Source: Prevotella sp. HJM029 (GTDB lineage Bacteria > Bacteroidota > Bacteroidia > Bacteroidales > Bacteroidaceae). From it: DNA of 64,000 nucleotides. Positions 32,892 to 42,163 of the stretch are shown in pieces. Numbering within the stretch: the stretch's first letter is position 1; every line of letters begins with the position of its first letter. Position numbers and translations under genes: made by a program. The DNA lies in assembly GCF_000599605.1 (NCBI RefSeq), contig NZ_AZHT01000019.1, forward strand, positions 1 to 64,000, in the 5' to 3' direction. Under the pieces are notes generated by a model. It made no database searches. It was not told the origin of the DNA and saw nothing but the letters and a program-made list of their open reading frames with translations.

Positions 32892-33868
32892 TGCTTATCT
32901 TGTTTATTATTATTGTTTACTTTTACTTTTGTCTCTTTCGCTCTAATGGGCTTCAGCATGAGTCTGTTGTCAACCAAGAAGTGTGCAATCGCATCGAGCA
33001 TGCCATTGATGTATCCGCCACTACGTGGTGTGCTATAGATTTTTGCTAAATCAACATATTCATTGATAGTGACACTTACGGGAATGTTGGGACATGTTAG
33101 CATCTCTGCGATAGCAATTTGCATAATCACAACATCCATGTAAGCTAATCTACTAAAGTCCCAATTGCGACTGGCTTCACTCATATATTGTTGATATTGC
33201 TCAGCATTGAGCAACGTTGCTCTGAAAAGTTTGCTTGCAAAATCTCTGTCTTCTTCATCTTTGAATTCAGGTAACAACTCTTGGTTGGCACCATTCTCGG
33301 GTTTGAAACGCTTAATCGTCTTGAGTACAAAGGTGTCGACCACTTCACGATCATCATTCCAATATAGGCTCTTCTCTTCTAAGACTGCATCAATATCAGG
33401 GTTACCTAAAATAAGTTGCTTATAAATCTTTCGCCACAATTCCTGGTCATCCTCGTAGCTACTATCAATAATGCCCATATATTCGTTGTAGGGCTCGAAG
33501 GCTTCGATTTTATCGCATAAGCTACGCACTACCTCAATATTATCTTCCCAAGAAAGTTTTTGTGTTTCAATATTCTTGAGTAATGCCTTGTTCTCTTCGA
33601 GTTGTAGTGCAAATTTATTATCAATAAACTTGGTTGAGGGTGGCACAGTTCCTTCACGTTCTGCACGTTGTGAAGCTACTTCTACGCGTTTGCGTTCCTC
33701 TTTCGCAATAGCGACAATCAACTGTAGCAAATGGTTGTACAAGTCATAAGCTTTTGATAAACTAAAGAAAAGTTCCTTTTCCGCTGTATCAATATTTCTA
33801 TTTCCATTTTGATAGAACGCATAGGTTAGTTGCACAACCTTTATTCTGATAAGTTCTCGATTAATCAT
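32888..33868 (-). CDS. nusB: Transcription antitermination factor NusB, long form
   Basis: NusB binds boxA RNA with NusE and supports rRNA transcription. The 326-residue protein is about twice the length of E. coli NusB. The NusB core is in the C-terminal half (YMDVVIMQIAIAEML, VTINEYVDLAKIYSTPRSGGYINGMLDAI). The N-terminal half begins with the NusB-like NRELIRIKVVQLTYAFYQNG and continues in helical, Lys/Glu-rich sequence. Long NusB is usual in Bacteroidota. First gene of a five-gene operon, preceded by a consensus promoter. Confidence 0.93.
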   Translation of the reverse strand: MINRELIRIKVVQLTYAFYQNGNRNIDTAEKELFFSLSKAYDLYNHLLQLIVAIAKEERKRVEVASQRAEREGTVPPSTKFIDNKFALQLEENKALLKNIETQKLSWEDNIEVVRSLCDKIEAFEPYNEYMGIIDSSYEDDQELWRKIYKQLILGNPDIDAVLEEKSLYWNDDREVVDTFVLKTIKRFKPENGANQELLPEFKDEEDRDFASKLFRATLLNAEQYQQYMSEASRNWDFSRLAYMDVVIMQIAIAEMLTCPNIPVSVTINEYVDLAKIYSTPRSGGYINGMLDAIAHFLVDNRLMLKPIRAKETKVKVNNNNKQDKQ

Positions 33869-33912
33869 TCTCTAATAATTATATGTTTTCTGTACCTAAA
33901 AAATCTTTTCTG

Positions 33913-33944
33913 CAAAATTAGTTAATTCGCTTTGTCTTTGCAAA
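33913..33944 (-). promoter_or_regulatory. Promoter of the nusB operon
   Basis: Minus strand: TTTG (33944-33941), 20-base spacer, TAATTTTG (33920-33913). It is back to back with the rplY promoter. Confidence 0.78.
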
Positions 33945-33979
33945 TAAAAGCATTCCTTTTCGATGTTTTTTAAAAGAAA

Positions 33980-34011
33980 TTTGCATAGTCAATAAATTTA
34001 CTATACCTTTG
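33980..34011 (+). promoter_or_regulatory. Promoter of rplY
   Basis: TTTG at 33980-33983, a 20-base spacer, TACCTTTG at 34004-34011. A leader of about 65 bases follows. Confidence 0.78.
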
Positions 34012-34081
34012 CATGGCTTTCCGAGAGCAATCTCGTGTGATGGCGAATTAATAATAATTTTTAATTTAGAGTAACACAATT

Positions 34082-34690
34082 ATGAAAGAGATTAATGTGG
34101 CAGGTCAGAAGCGTGTAGACCTTGGTAAAAAAGCTTCTAAAGAATTGCGTAAACAGGGCTTTGTTCCTTGTAATTTGTATGGTGAGAAAAAGAACGATAA
34201 AGGTACTCCTGAGGCTCTTTCGTTTGCACTTCCGTTCAGCGAACTTCGCAAGTTGATTTATACTCCTCACATTTATGTGATTAATCTTGAGATTGAGGGT
34301 AGTCATCACACTGCTATTTTGAAGGAGGTTCAGTTCCATCCAGTTACTGATGCTCCTTTGCATGTAGACTTTTACGAGGTAAATGATCAGAAGCCTATCA
34401 CAATAGGTATTCCTGTGAAGTTGGTTGGCTTGGCACAAGGTGTACGTGATGGTGGTCGTATGAATCTTTCTATCCGTAAAATTAGTGTGACTGCTCCTTA
34501 TCAGCAGATACCCGAGCACCTTGATATTGATGTAACTGCATTGAAGATTGGTAAGAGCATCAAGGTTGGCGAATTGTCATTCGAGGGCTTGGATATTGCA
34601 ACGAGCAAGGATGTTGTTGTATGTTCAATTAAGATGACTCGTCAGGCGCAACAAGCTGCGGCAGCTGCTACAGAAGCAACTGAAGGATAG
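34082..34690 (+). CDS. rplY: Ribosomal protein L25/CTC
   Basis: The 5S rRNA-binding protein bL25 in its long CTC form, 202 residues. The N-terminal L25 domain has GKKASKELRKQGFVPCNLYG; the C-terminal TL5/CTC beta domain has VDFYEVNDQKPITIGIPVKL and GKSIKVGELSFEGL. The C-terminal tail is Ala/Thr-rich. Codon use is biased as expected for a ribosomal gene. It lies 9 bases before pth, a very common pairing in bacteria. Confidence 0.96.
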   Translation: MKEINVAGQKRVDLGKKASKELRKQGFVPCNLYGEKKNDKGTPEALSFALPFSELRKLIYTPHIYVINLEIEGSHHTAILKEVQFHPVTDAPLHVDFYEVNDQKPITIGIPVKLVGLAQGVRDGGRMNLSIRKISVTAPYQQIPEHLDIDVTALKIGKSIKVGELSFEGLDIATSKDVVVCSIKMTRQAQQAAAAATEATEG

Positions 34691-34699
34691 TGAGTAGGC

Positions 34700-35308
34700 A
34701 TGGATAAATACTTAATTTGTGGCCTGGGAAATCCTGGAGATGAATATCAGGAGACTCGCCATAATACAGGTTTTATGGTATTGGACGCTTTTGCTAAAGC
34801 GTCCAATATTCTTTTTTCCCCTCAGCGTTATGGTGATATAGCAACGCTGATGCTCAAAGGGCGGAAAGTGTTTTTGCTGAAGCCTACAACTTTCATGAAT
34901 TTGAGTGGGAATGCCGTTCGTTATTGGCTTAACAAGGAGAATATTGATGAAAGTCGTCTCTTGGTAGTGAGCGACGACCTTGCGTTACCTTTAGGCACAT
35001 TCAGGCTGAAGGCATCGGGTAGTAATGGAGGCCATAATGGCTTGGGGCATATACAGCAGTTGATAGGTGATAATTATGCTCGTTTGCGCATGGGTATCGG
35101 TAGTGATTTCTCTCTAGGGCAGCAGGTGGATTGGGTCTTGGGTCATTATGATGATGATGACAAAAAGCTGCTTGCACCAGCGATAGAAACGGCAGTGGCT
35201 ATCATCCAATCATTTGTGTTGTCGGGTGTCACAATTACGATGAATCAATATAACAAATTAGGAAGGAATAGAACTTGTAAACATGGAGACTCAGCAAGCA
35301 AGAATTGA
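34700..35308 (+). CDS. pth: Peptidyl-tRNA hydrolase
   Basis: Frees tRNA from peptidyl-tRNAs that drop off ribosomes. A 202-residue Pth: GLGNPGDEYQETRHNTGFMV (with the catalytic His in RHNTGF), KPTTFMNLSGNAV, VSDDLALPLG, GSNGGHNGL, and RMGIGS near residue 135. The end overlaps the next gene by 26 bases. Confidence 0.96.
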   Translation: MDKYLICGLGNPGDEYQETRHNTGFMVLDAFAKASNILFSPQRYGDIATLMLKGRKVFLLKPTTFMNLSGNAVRYWLNKENIDESRLLVVSDDLALPLGTFRLKASGSNGGHNGLGHIQQLIGDNYARLRMGIGSDFSLGQQVDWVLGHYDDDDKKLLAPAIETAVAIIQSFVLSGVTITMNQYNKLGRNRTCKHGDSASKN

Positions 35309-35699
35309 TAAATGGCTTTGGGCGGCTCGATTGTTTAAGACACGTTCGATGGCTGCTACAGCGTGTAAAAATGGGCGTGTGCAGATAGGCAATCGTGCGG
35401 TGAAACCTAGCTATATGTTAAAAAATGGCGATGTTGTGCAGGTGAGAAAACCACCTGTAACATTTTCCTACAAGGTACTACAATGTATCGAACAACGCGT
35501 GGGTGCAAAACTCATTCCTGAGGTTTATGAGAATGTGACAGACTCCAGTCAGTATGAGCTTTTGGAGATGAATCGGATTAGTGGATTTGTCAATCGCGCT
35601 CGAGGCACAGGTCGTCCAACAAAGAAGGAACGGCGTGCCCTTGATGCTTTTATCGATGAGGATGACGGACTGTTTGATGGGGAGGAATTTGACTTTTAA
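35283..35699 (+). CDS. S4-domain RNA-binding protein (Hsp15-like)
   Basis: A 138-residue protein with an S4 RNA-binding domain at residues 5-65 (ARIDKWLWAARLFKTRSMA, GRVQIGNRAVKPSYMLKNGD), as in Hsp15/HslR, which rescues stalled 50S subunits carrying peptidyl-tRNA. A basic stretch (RARGTGRPTKKERRALD) and an acidic end follow. The link to pth fits ribosome rescue. The overlap of 26 bases with pth suggests coupling. Confidence 0.9.
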   Translation: METQQARIDKWLWAARLFKTRSMAATACKNGRVQIGNRAVKPSYMLKNGDVVQVRKPPVTFSYKVLQCIEQRVGAKLIPEVYENVTDSSQYELLEMNRISGFVNRARGTGRPTKKERRALDAFIDEDDGLFDGEEFDF

Positions 35700-36024
35700 A
35701 ATTACAAAAGGTCAAATACTAAATCTTGATGATAATGGCATGCAAATGAGTAACCTAACAATGGGAGCGTGAACGCTTTCAAGCAAAATAATATAGGTAA
35801 TTGCCGATTCTATATCGTTTTTATTATTATGTAAAAAACGTGTTTGTATTTATCCTTCCTTCTAAAGTTCTCATTCCAAGTGTTCAAAAATAAAGGATAG
35901 AAAAAGGGTTAAACTCCTAACACTTGAGAAAGGGCTCTTTTTTGTTTTACCCTTAGCTGTTATTTCCATCAGCTGAAATGGTCTTTTAAAAGTGTATTGC
36001 TTTTAGAATAGTACATGTTAATAC
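35700..36024. other. Gene-free spacer with several inverted repeats
   Basis: No convincing reading frame. Visible structures are CAAGTGTT (35877) with AACACTTG (35919), a longer imperfect pair AAGGGTTAAAC (about 35905) with GTTTTACCCTT (about 35944), the T run TTTTTT at about 35938, and AGCTG with CAGCT near 35955-35974. Part of this is probably the terminator of the rplY operon. No promoter match was found. Confidence 0.5.
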
Positions 36025-36063
36025 AAAAATTGAGGACTTGCACAAGCCATGTGTAAGTCCTCA
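36025..36063 (-). terminator. Terminator of nifJ
   Basis: A 12-bp stem GAGGACTTACAC with GTGCAAGTCCTC (one wobble), followed on the minus strand by AATTTTTG. It lies about 37 bases after the nifJ stop. Confidence 0.85.
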
Positions 36064-36099
36064 AAATTATAGTGGGCATAAGTGTTGATGCCTTATGTA

Positions 36100-39000
36100 T
36101 TAAGCTTCTTCGCTCCAGTCTTCTTTACTCTTGCGAACATAAGTCTGGTAACGCAACTTAGCCATCTTCTCTGCTTCAGCAAAGAGCTCTTCGGCCTCTG
36201 CGGGATAAGCCTTTGCTACTGAAGAGTAGCGTACTTCGCCCAGAAGGAATTCGCGGAAGTCAGCAAAATTTGGCGCTTTAGAATCTAATTGGAAAGGATT
36301 CTTTCCTTCATCGGCCAAACGTGGGTCGTAGCGCCATAAGTGCCAATAGCCGCAATCTACAGCGAGTTTCTCTTCATTTTGGCTACGTCCCATGCTACGT
36401 TTCATGTTTTTCGTACCCTTGATACCATGGTTGATACAGGGAGAGTAAGCAATGATAAGTGATGGTCCAGGATAAGCCTCAGCCTCTCTAATGGCTTTGA
36501 GAGTTTGGTTGTTGTCTGCACCCATAGCTACCTGTGCTACGTAAACATAACCATAGGTCGTTTGCATCAAGCCTAAATCCTTCTTGCGAATGCGCTTACC
36601 CCGTGCAGCAAACTGTGCAATGGCACCCAATGGGGTTGATTTAGAGCTCTGACCACCTGTGTTAGAATAAACCTCAGTATCGAGTACGAGGATATTGACA
36701 TCTTCACCAGTTGAGAGTACGTGGTCAAGACCGCCATAACCAATGTCATAGGAAGCACCATCTCCACCGATAATCCATTGACTGCGTTTAACGAGATAGT
36801 GGTTAAGAGTCTGCAGCTCTTTGCAGACATCACAACCTGCAGCTGCCCCCTTTTCGATGAATGGCTTCAAAGCTGCAGCTGCTACTTTCGACTCGTCAGC
36901 ATTGTCTTTATTGTCAATCCAGTTTTGTGCAGCTGACTTGAACTCGGCAGGAGTCTTGTTGTCTGCTATGAGATTGTTGAGCAACTCTACGATGCGCTCA
37001 CGCATTTTCTTGTTACCCATAGCCATACCTAAGCCAAACTCGCAGAAGTCTTCGAACAATGAGTTGTCAAATGCGGGACCTTGTCCTTTTTCGTTTGTGG
37101 TATAAGGCGTTGAAGGTATAGAGGCAGAATAGATAGATGAACAACCAGTTGCATTAGCAATCATTTCGCGATCACCAAAGAGTTGTGAAACCAATTTTAC
37201 ATAAGGTGTCTCACCACAACCCGAACATGCGCCTGAGAACTCAAACAAAGGTTGAGCAAACTGGCTGTTCTTTGGACTCTGTTTGATGTCTACAAGGTCT
37301 TGCTTGCTCTTAACACTCTTCACCATGTATTCCCAGTTGGCTTCTTCCTTCTTCATATTAGGATCGTCAACATTAAATGGAGCCATAACTAAAGCCTTTT
37401 CGCCTTTCTTACCTGGGCAAACGTCTGCACAGTTTCCACAACCTAAACAGTCAAGCACATCAACCTGAATGCGGAATTGCATACCTTTGAGCTGTTTAGG
37501 TGCAAGAATATCCATGGTAGTTCCTTCGAAGCCAGCCTTTTCGTTTTCATCCAACACAAATGGGCGGATGGTTGCGTGAGGACAGCTGTAGGCACACTTG
37601 TTACACTGAATACAATTATCAGCATTCCAAACAGGAACGAATGCTGCAACACCACGCTTCTCGAATGCAGCTGTACCATTCTTCCATGTTCCATCGACAG
37701 TGTTGTACTTTACAAAGTCAGAAACCTTTAAAAGGTCGCCAGATTGTGCATTGATAGGACGTACAATCTCTTTAATAAATGCAGGAACATCGCCATTCTT
37801 ATTTTCGTCTATGGGCAAATTACTCCATGCAGAATCAACAGTAAGCTCTTTATATTCCCCACCACGATCTACAGCTGCATAGTTCTTATCGATGACATCT
37901 TGTCCCTTCTTTCCGTACGACTTCACGATGAATGCCTTCATCTGCTCAACTGCAAGATCAGTAGGTATAACCTTTGTTATGCGGAAGAATGCAGATTGAA
38001 GAATGGTATTGGTACGATTGCCCAAACCAATCTCTTGCGCAATCTTGGTTGCATTGATATAATAAACCTTGATATTGTGCTTTGCAAAATAAGCCTTCAC
38101 TTTGTTGGGAATGAAGTTAACGAGCTCATCGCCTTCGAAAATGGTATTCAGCAGGAAAGTCCCATTGTCGCGTAAACCACGTGTAACGTCGTACATATGG
38201 AGGTAGGCTTGAACGTGGCAAGCTACAAAGTTAGGTGTATTAACCTGATAGGCTGAATGGATGGGCTCATCTCCGAAGCGAAGGTGTGAGCAAGTAAATC
38301 CTCCCGATTTCTTAGAATCGTAGCTGAAATAAGCCTGACAATATTTATTAGTGTTATTACCGATAATCTGGACAGAGTTCTTATTTGCACCAACAGTTCC
38401 GTCTGCACCAAGACCATAGAATTTTGCCTCATACAAGCCGTCGCCACCAAGAGGAATTTCTTCTACTTCGGGAAGTGAAGTGAAAGTAACATCGTCAACA
38501 ATGCCCACTGTAAAGTGATTCTTAGGCATCGGCAATTCGAGGTTATTGAACACGGAGATAATCTTTGCAGGCGTTGTGTCCGACGATCCCAAGCCATAAC
38601 GGCCTCCAACAATTAGAGGTTTCCGCGGGTCTTCGTAGAGTGCGCTCTTCACATCGAGATACAAGGGTTCACCTTCAGCACCAGGTTCCTTTGTACGATC
38701 GAGTACAGCAATACGCTTCACGGTCTCAGGAATAGCTTTACGAATAGCTTCAACAGAGAATGGGCGATATAGGTGTACTGCAACCATACCTACTTTCTTA
38801 CCTTGTTTTACAAGATAATCGATAGCTTCACGTGCAGGCTCTGTTGCCGAACCCATTAGGATGATGATATTCTCAGCATCCTTTGCACCATAATAATTAA
38901 AGAGATGGTACTCACGGCCTGTAATCTTAGAAATCTTCCCAAGATATTTCTCTACGATTTCAGGGATGCAATCGTAATACTGATTCGAAGCTTCGCGATG

Positions 39001-39687
39001 TGTAAAGAATGTCTCTGGATTTTCTGCTGTACCACGTGTCACAGGGCGTTCTGGTGTTAAAGCGCGGTCACGGAACTTTTTGATAAATTCTTGATTTACC
39101 AAAGGCCGAATATCTTCCATATCCATCTCCTCGATTTTATGATATTCGTGAGAGGTACGGAAGCCATCGAAGAAGTTGATAAATGGGACTGAACTTTCCA
39201 AAGATGCCAAATGAGGTACAGCAGAAAGATCCATAACCTCTTGTACAGAACCAGAACAGAACATGGCAAAACCTGTCTGGCGGCATGCCATAACATCTTG
39301 ATGATCGCCAAAAATACAGAGTGAATGAGAGGCTAATGTACGTGCAGAAACATTAAATACGCAAGGTAGTAATTCACCTGCAATCTTATACATGTTAGGA
39401 ATCATTAATAGCAATCCTTGTGATGCAGTATAAGTCGAAGTTAAAGCACCAGCTTGTAATGAACCATGAACGGCACCTGCAGCACCACCTTCCGATTCCA
39501 TTTCCTGTATTGAAACAGTCTGACCAAACAAATTTTTACGGCCTTTTGCAGACCATTCGTCTACATGCTCTGCCATTGGAGATGACGGAGTAATAGGGTA
39601 GATGGCTGCAACCTCTGTGAACATATAGCTGATATGCGCAGCGGCTGTGTTGCCATCACATGTGATAAACTTTTTTTCTTTAGCCAT
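36100..39687 (-). CDS. nifJ: Pyruvate:ferredoxin (flavodoxin) oxidoreductase
   Basis: A single-chain PFOR of 1195 residues that oxidises pyruvate to acetyl-CoA and CO2 and reduces ferredoxin; central to anaerobic fermentation and oxygen-sensitive. Domain order: the N-terminal pyruvate-binding domain (YPITPSSPMAEHVDEW), domain II (TEPAREAIDYLVKQGKKVG), the gamma domain, two [4Fe-4S] motifs (CIQCNKCAYSCPH near residue 690 and CLGCGNCADVCPG near 745), a proximal-cluster Cys pair (SGACSGCGETPY), and the thiamine diphosphate site GDGASYDIGYGGLDH near 975 with EVYSNTGGQSS. The length is normal. Its own promoter is not obvious; read-through from the ATPase gene 54 bases upstream is possible. Confidence 0.97.
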   Translation of the reverse strand: MAKEKKFITCDGNTAAAHISYMFTEVAAIYPITPSSPMAEHVDEWSAKGRKNLFGQTVSIQEMESEGGAAGAVHGSLQAGALTSTYTASQGLLLMIPNMYKIAGELLPCVFNVSARTLASHSLCIFGDHQDVMACRQTGFAMFCSGSVQEVMDLSAVPHLASLESSVPFINFFDGFRTSHEYHKIEEMDMEDIRPLVNQEFIKKFRDRALTPERPVTRGTAENPETFFTHREASNQYYDCIPEIVEKYLGKISKITGREYHLFNYYGAKDAENIIILMGSATEPAREAIDYLVKQGKKVGMVAVHLYRPFSVEAIRKAIPETVKRIAVLDRTKEPGAEGEPLYLDVKSALYEDPRKPLIVGGRYGLGSSDTTPAKIISVFNNLELPMPKNHFTVGIVDDVTFTSLPEVEEIPLGGDGLYEAKFYGLGADGTVGANKNSVQIIGNNTNKYCQAYFSYDSKKSGGFTCSHLRFGDEPIHSAYQVNTPNFVACHVQAYLHMYDVTRGLRDNGTFLLNTIFEGDELVNFIPNKVKAYFAKHNIKVYYINATKIAQEIGLGNRTNTILQSAFFRITKVIPTDLAVEQMKAFIVKSYGKKGQDVIDKNYAAVDRGGEYKELTVDSAWSNLPIDENKNGDVPAFIKEIVRPINAQSGDLLKVSDFVKYNTVDGTWKNGTAAFEKRGVAAFVPVWNADNCIQCNKCAYSCPHATIRPFVLDENEKAGFEGTTMDILAPKQLKGMQFRIQVDVLDCLGCGNCADVCPGKKGEKALVMAPFNVDDPNMKKEEANWEYMVKSVKSKQDLVDIKQSPKNSQFAQPLFEFSGACSGCGETPYVKLVSQLFGDREMIANATGCSSIYSASIPSTPYTTNEKGQGPAFDNSLFEDFCEFGLGMAMGNKKMRERIVELLNNLIADNKTPAEFKSAAQNWIDNKDNADESKVAAAALKPFIEKGAAAGCDVCKELQTLNHYLVKRSQWIIGGDGASYDIGYGGLDHVLSTGEDVNILVLDTEVYSNTGGQSSKSTPLGAIAQFAARGKRIRKKDLGLMQTTYGYVYVAQVAMGADNNQTLKAIREAEAYPGPSLIIAYSPCINHGIKGTKNMKRSMGRSQNEEKLAVDCGYWHLWRYDPRLADEGKNPFQLDSKAPNFADFREFLLGEVRYSSVAKAYPAEAEELFAEAEKMAKLRYQTYVRKSKEDWSEEA

Positions 39688-39741
39688 TTTATTGAAAATT
39701 AAATGAATGTTTTTGTATATCTAAAATCTATTTGTTATTAT

Positions 39742-40929
39742 TTAATATAAGAAGCCGAATAACCATAGCGGAATAGAATTACCTTGTCCGACTTCAATAT
39801 TATAATCTGCATAAATTGTGTCTGAATGGCGACGATGTTTTTGCTCGTTCAGCACGTCTTGAATTTTAAATTTGTATCTATTGTCTACAGTAAAATAGTG
39901 GTCGTGTGAAGCTTGATTTACATGGTGGTCTTTCCAAAGTGAATTTACAAAAAAGGTGTTCATAACCTCTTGTTCATCAAATAATAAGGGATAGATAGCA
40001 TAAAGTAAATTTGGATTATGCATCATTACCTTACTTGGTTTCTTAGGAAAATCTTGTCCAACAGGATAAATCATATTAATAAGACGAGCATCAGCTAAAT
40101 ACTTGATATAATTCATTACTGTTGCACGACTAGTATCTATCTCCTCTGCTAAGTTACTTATGTTGGGGGTCTTTGAACCCTCAAGAGCCAATAAATAAAA
40201 TAATTTCTTTATTTTTGTAAGGTATTTTAAATCAATCTGCTTGATGAGTAGTATATCTACCTCAGTCATCATGTTCATCGTCTTCAATAAATTTTCAGAA
40301 AAATTACGCTGTTCTAAGAAAAATGGATAAAAACCATGATGGAGATATTCTTTAAAATAATCTAATAAGGTGGTGCTTTGCAATATTTCTTTAGCGATGT
40401 GCTCATGTTGTTGTAAAATATCCTCAAGCGTATAAGCATGGAATGTTTTACCCGTGCGAAGATTTAGAAATTCGCGAAATGAAAAACCTCTGAGATTATA
40501 GCTTCTAACTATATTATTCAGTTCTGGATTCTCTTCTTTTAGGCGCATTACACTACTACCTGTAAAAATAATCTTCAATTGAGGATAGCAGTCATAGCAA
40601 ATTCGTAATTCCTTGCTCCAATTCGGTTGTTTGAAGACCTGATCTATAAGCAAAACCTCTCCGCCACGGTTTACGAATTCACCTGCAAATTCTGCAATAC
40701 CTTTACTTTGAAAATAAAAATTATTCATATTAACATAAAGGCATCGATAATCGTTTGCGCCAAATTTCTCTTTCGTATATTGCAATAAAAATGTCGTCTT
40801 CCCTACGCCACGCGTACCCTTTATCCCTATAAGGCGATCATTCCAATCAATTTCATCCATGAGAGAACGTCTTACGGCATCTTGGGTATGTTCTACCAAA
40901 TAAGTATGTGTCCGAAAGAAAGCTTCCAT
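39742..40929 (-). CDS. AAA_14/DUF4143 ATPase with altered Walker B
   Basis: A 395-residue P-loop protein of the AAA_14-DUF4143 type common in accessory regions. Walker A is GTRGVGKTTF (about residues 38-47). The Walker B segment reads EVLLIDQVFKQPNW, where relatives have IDE followed by a His or Tyr; the catalytic Glu is Gln (CAG) here. IIFTGSS (sensor 1) follows. The C-terminal part holds a winged-helix-like segment (NISNLAEEIDTSRATVMNYI) and the DUF4143 domain, which ends without its usual nuclease-like motif. The function is unknown. It is AT-rich compared with nifJ and has its own consensus promoter. Confidence 0.88.
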   Translation of the reverse strand: MEAFFRTHTYLVEHTQDAVRRSLMDEIDWNDRLIGIKGTRGVGKTTFLLQYTKEKFGANDYRCLYVNMNNFYFQSKGIAEFAGEFVNRGGEVLLIDQVFKQPNWSKELRICYDCYPQLKIIFTGSSVMRLKEENPELNNIVRSYNLRGFSFREFLNLRTGKTFHAYTLEDILQQHEHIAKEILQSTTLLDYFKEYLHHGFYPFFLEQRNFSENLLKTMNMMTEVDILLIKQIDLKYLTKIKKLFYLLALEGSKTPNISNLAEEIDTSRATVMNYIKYLADARLINMIYPVGQDFPKKPSKVMMHNPNLLYAIYPLLFDEQEVMNTFFVNSLWKDHHVNQASHDHYFTVDNRYKFKIQDVLNEQKHRRHSDTIYADYNIEVGQGNSIPLWLFGFLY

Positions 40930-40965
40930 TATCTTGCCACTATTTTGTTAATTCTAAATGTGCTG

Positions 40966-40996
40966 CAAAGATAACAATTATTTTCTTATTTGCAAA
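40966..40996 (-). promoter_or_regulatory. Promoter of the AAA_14 ATPase gene
   Basis: Minus strand: TTTG (40996-40993), 19-base spacer, TATCTTTG (40973-40966). Confidence 0.75.
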
Positions 40997-41153
40997 CTCG
41001 GCTTAGCAAAATTTGCATAATAAATTAGTTCAGCTATTCTATTGTAAAGGATTGCTATATTATTTGTAATAAGCATTCCAATCATGCTCTTTTATTTAAT
41101 AGGTATATTCGATAGATTTTGTTGAAACAGATGATAGGTTATGGTGTAAAAAC

Positions 41154-41930
41154 TTATTGCTTGAGTAGTTCGTTTATGGTTAGCTTGTCGTGCTGTTTCA
41201 TGTATTTTTCTATAGCTTTCACACCATTTGTGTTGAAGGTCTTGCGCCCAACAAGTCTATTTGTAATGTACATGAGGCGTGCTGTGTGCATATCCTTTGC
41301 ATATTGGCTACTATCTTCTATATTTTTCATGGGGTAAAGACTCATTAAATAGAAAAAGATGCAATCGGGTGTGATGTATTTGCGTGCCATTGTTGATCGT
41401 TGGTTTGCATTATAATATTTTTGATAAAGGGGGTAATTGGAGCCAAGATATTTGTCTAATGATATTCCAATGAGTTGGTCACCAACAATAATGCTTTGAT
41501 CAAAAGCGCCAATTTGTGTGTAAATAGTGGGAATAGTAAAGCCTTTTACTTCTTTTTGGGCTTTTGCAAATGCTTTTGTCATTTCTTGTTTGATATCATC
41601 CATATTACTATATTGTTCCTCCACATCTGCAATTAATTTTTGCAATATGGTGTCTTGATAGTAATTGAGAAGCTTGCTATTAATGTCGGGTTCGTAAACA
41701 GCGCCTAAATTTAAAACATTTTCTATGAGCATTTTTGTTTCTACAGGGTATTCGGTGTTCATTTCTTGTAAGGCAGAGAAATCTCCTGTTGTAAGATAGC
41801 GACTTTCTAAACGATCATAGCGAACGACTTCTACAGTCTTTCCTATGGTAGAATTATCTTTCAGTGCCCAGTCACACGCTGCGCAGAGTAAAACAAAAGC
41901 GAATAATATGTATTTTAAATTTTTCAACAA
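41154..41930 (-). CDS. GldB-like lipoprotein
   Basis: A 258-residue exported lipoprotein (lipobox LLCAAC, Cys near residue 19) with the features of GldB: RYDRLESRYLTTGDFSALQE, IPTIYTQIGAFDQSIIVGDQ, GISLDKYLGSNYPLYQKYYN and YITPDCIFFYLMSLYPM. GldB is essential for gliding in Flavobacterium but is also widespread in non-gliding Bacteroidota, where its role is not known. The gene is alone and has its own promoter. Confidence 0.87.
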   Translation of the reverse strand: MLKNLKYILFAFVLLCAACDWALKDNSTIGKTVEVVRYDRLESRYLTTGDFSALQEMNTEYPVETKMLIENVLNLGAVYEPDINSKLLNYYQDTILQKLIADVEEQYSNMDDIKQEMTKAFAKAQKEVKGFTIPTIYTQIGAFDQSIIVGDQLIGISLDKYLGSNYPLYQKYYNANQRSTMARKYITPDCIFFYLMSLYPMKNIEDSSQYAKDMHTARLMYITNRLVGRKTFNTNGVKAIEKYMKQHDKLTINELLKQ

Positions 41931-41955
41931 TAGATGCGTGTTTTAATTCTTTTTG

Positions 41956-41987
41956 CAAAAATACTAATAAATATTATTTTAAGCAAA
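41956..41987 (-). promoter_or_regulatory. Promoter of the GldB-like gene
   Basis: Minus strand: TTTG (41987-41984), 20-base spacer, TATTTTTG (41963-41956). Confidence 0.75.
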
Positions 41988-42108
41988 CTTTCCAATAAAA
42001 TAATTTAAAATACGATATTCTTATCCTGTTTTCTCATATAATCATCATGGGGAAGTTTATGTTTGTCATGGTTATGATGTTTTGGTGCAGAATTTTAATA
42101 AAATTGTA

Positions 42109-42154
42109 TCTAACAACGATATCGATAGAGGGTATCTTCGATATTGTTGTTAGA
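42109..42154 (-). terminator. Terminator of pheS
   Basis: A 17-bp stem with one mismatch (TCTAACAACAATATCGA with TCGATATCGTTGTTAGA) and a 12-base loop, 9 bases after the pheS stop, followed on the minus strand by ATACAATTTTATT. Confidence 0.8.
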
Positions 42155-42163
42155 TGAATAAGA

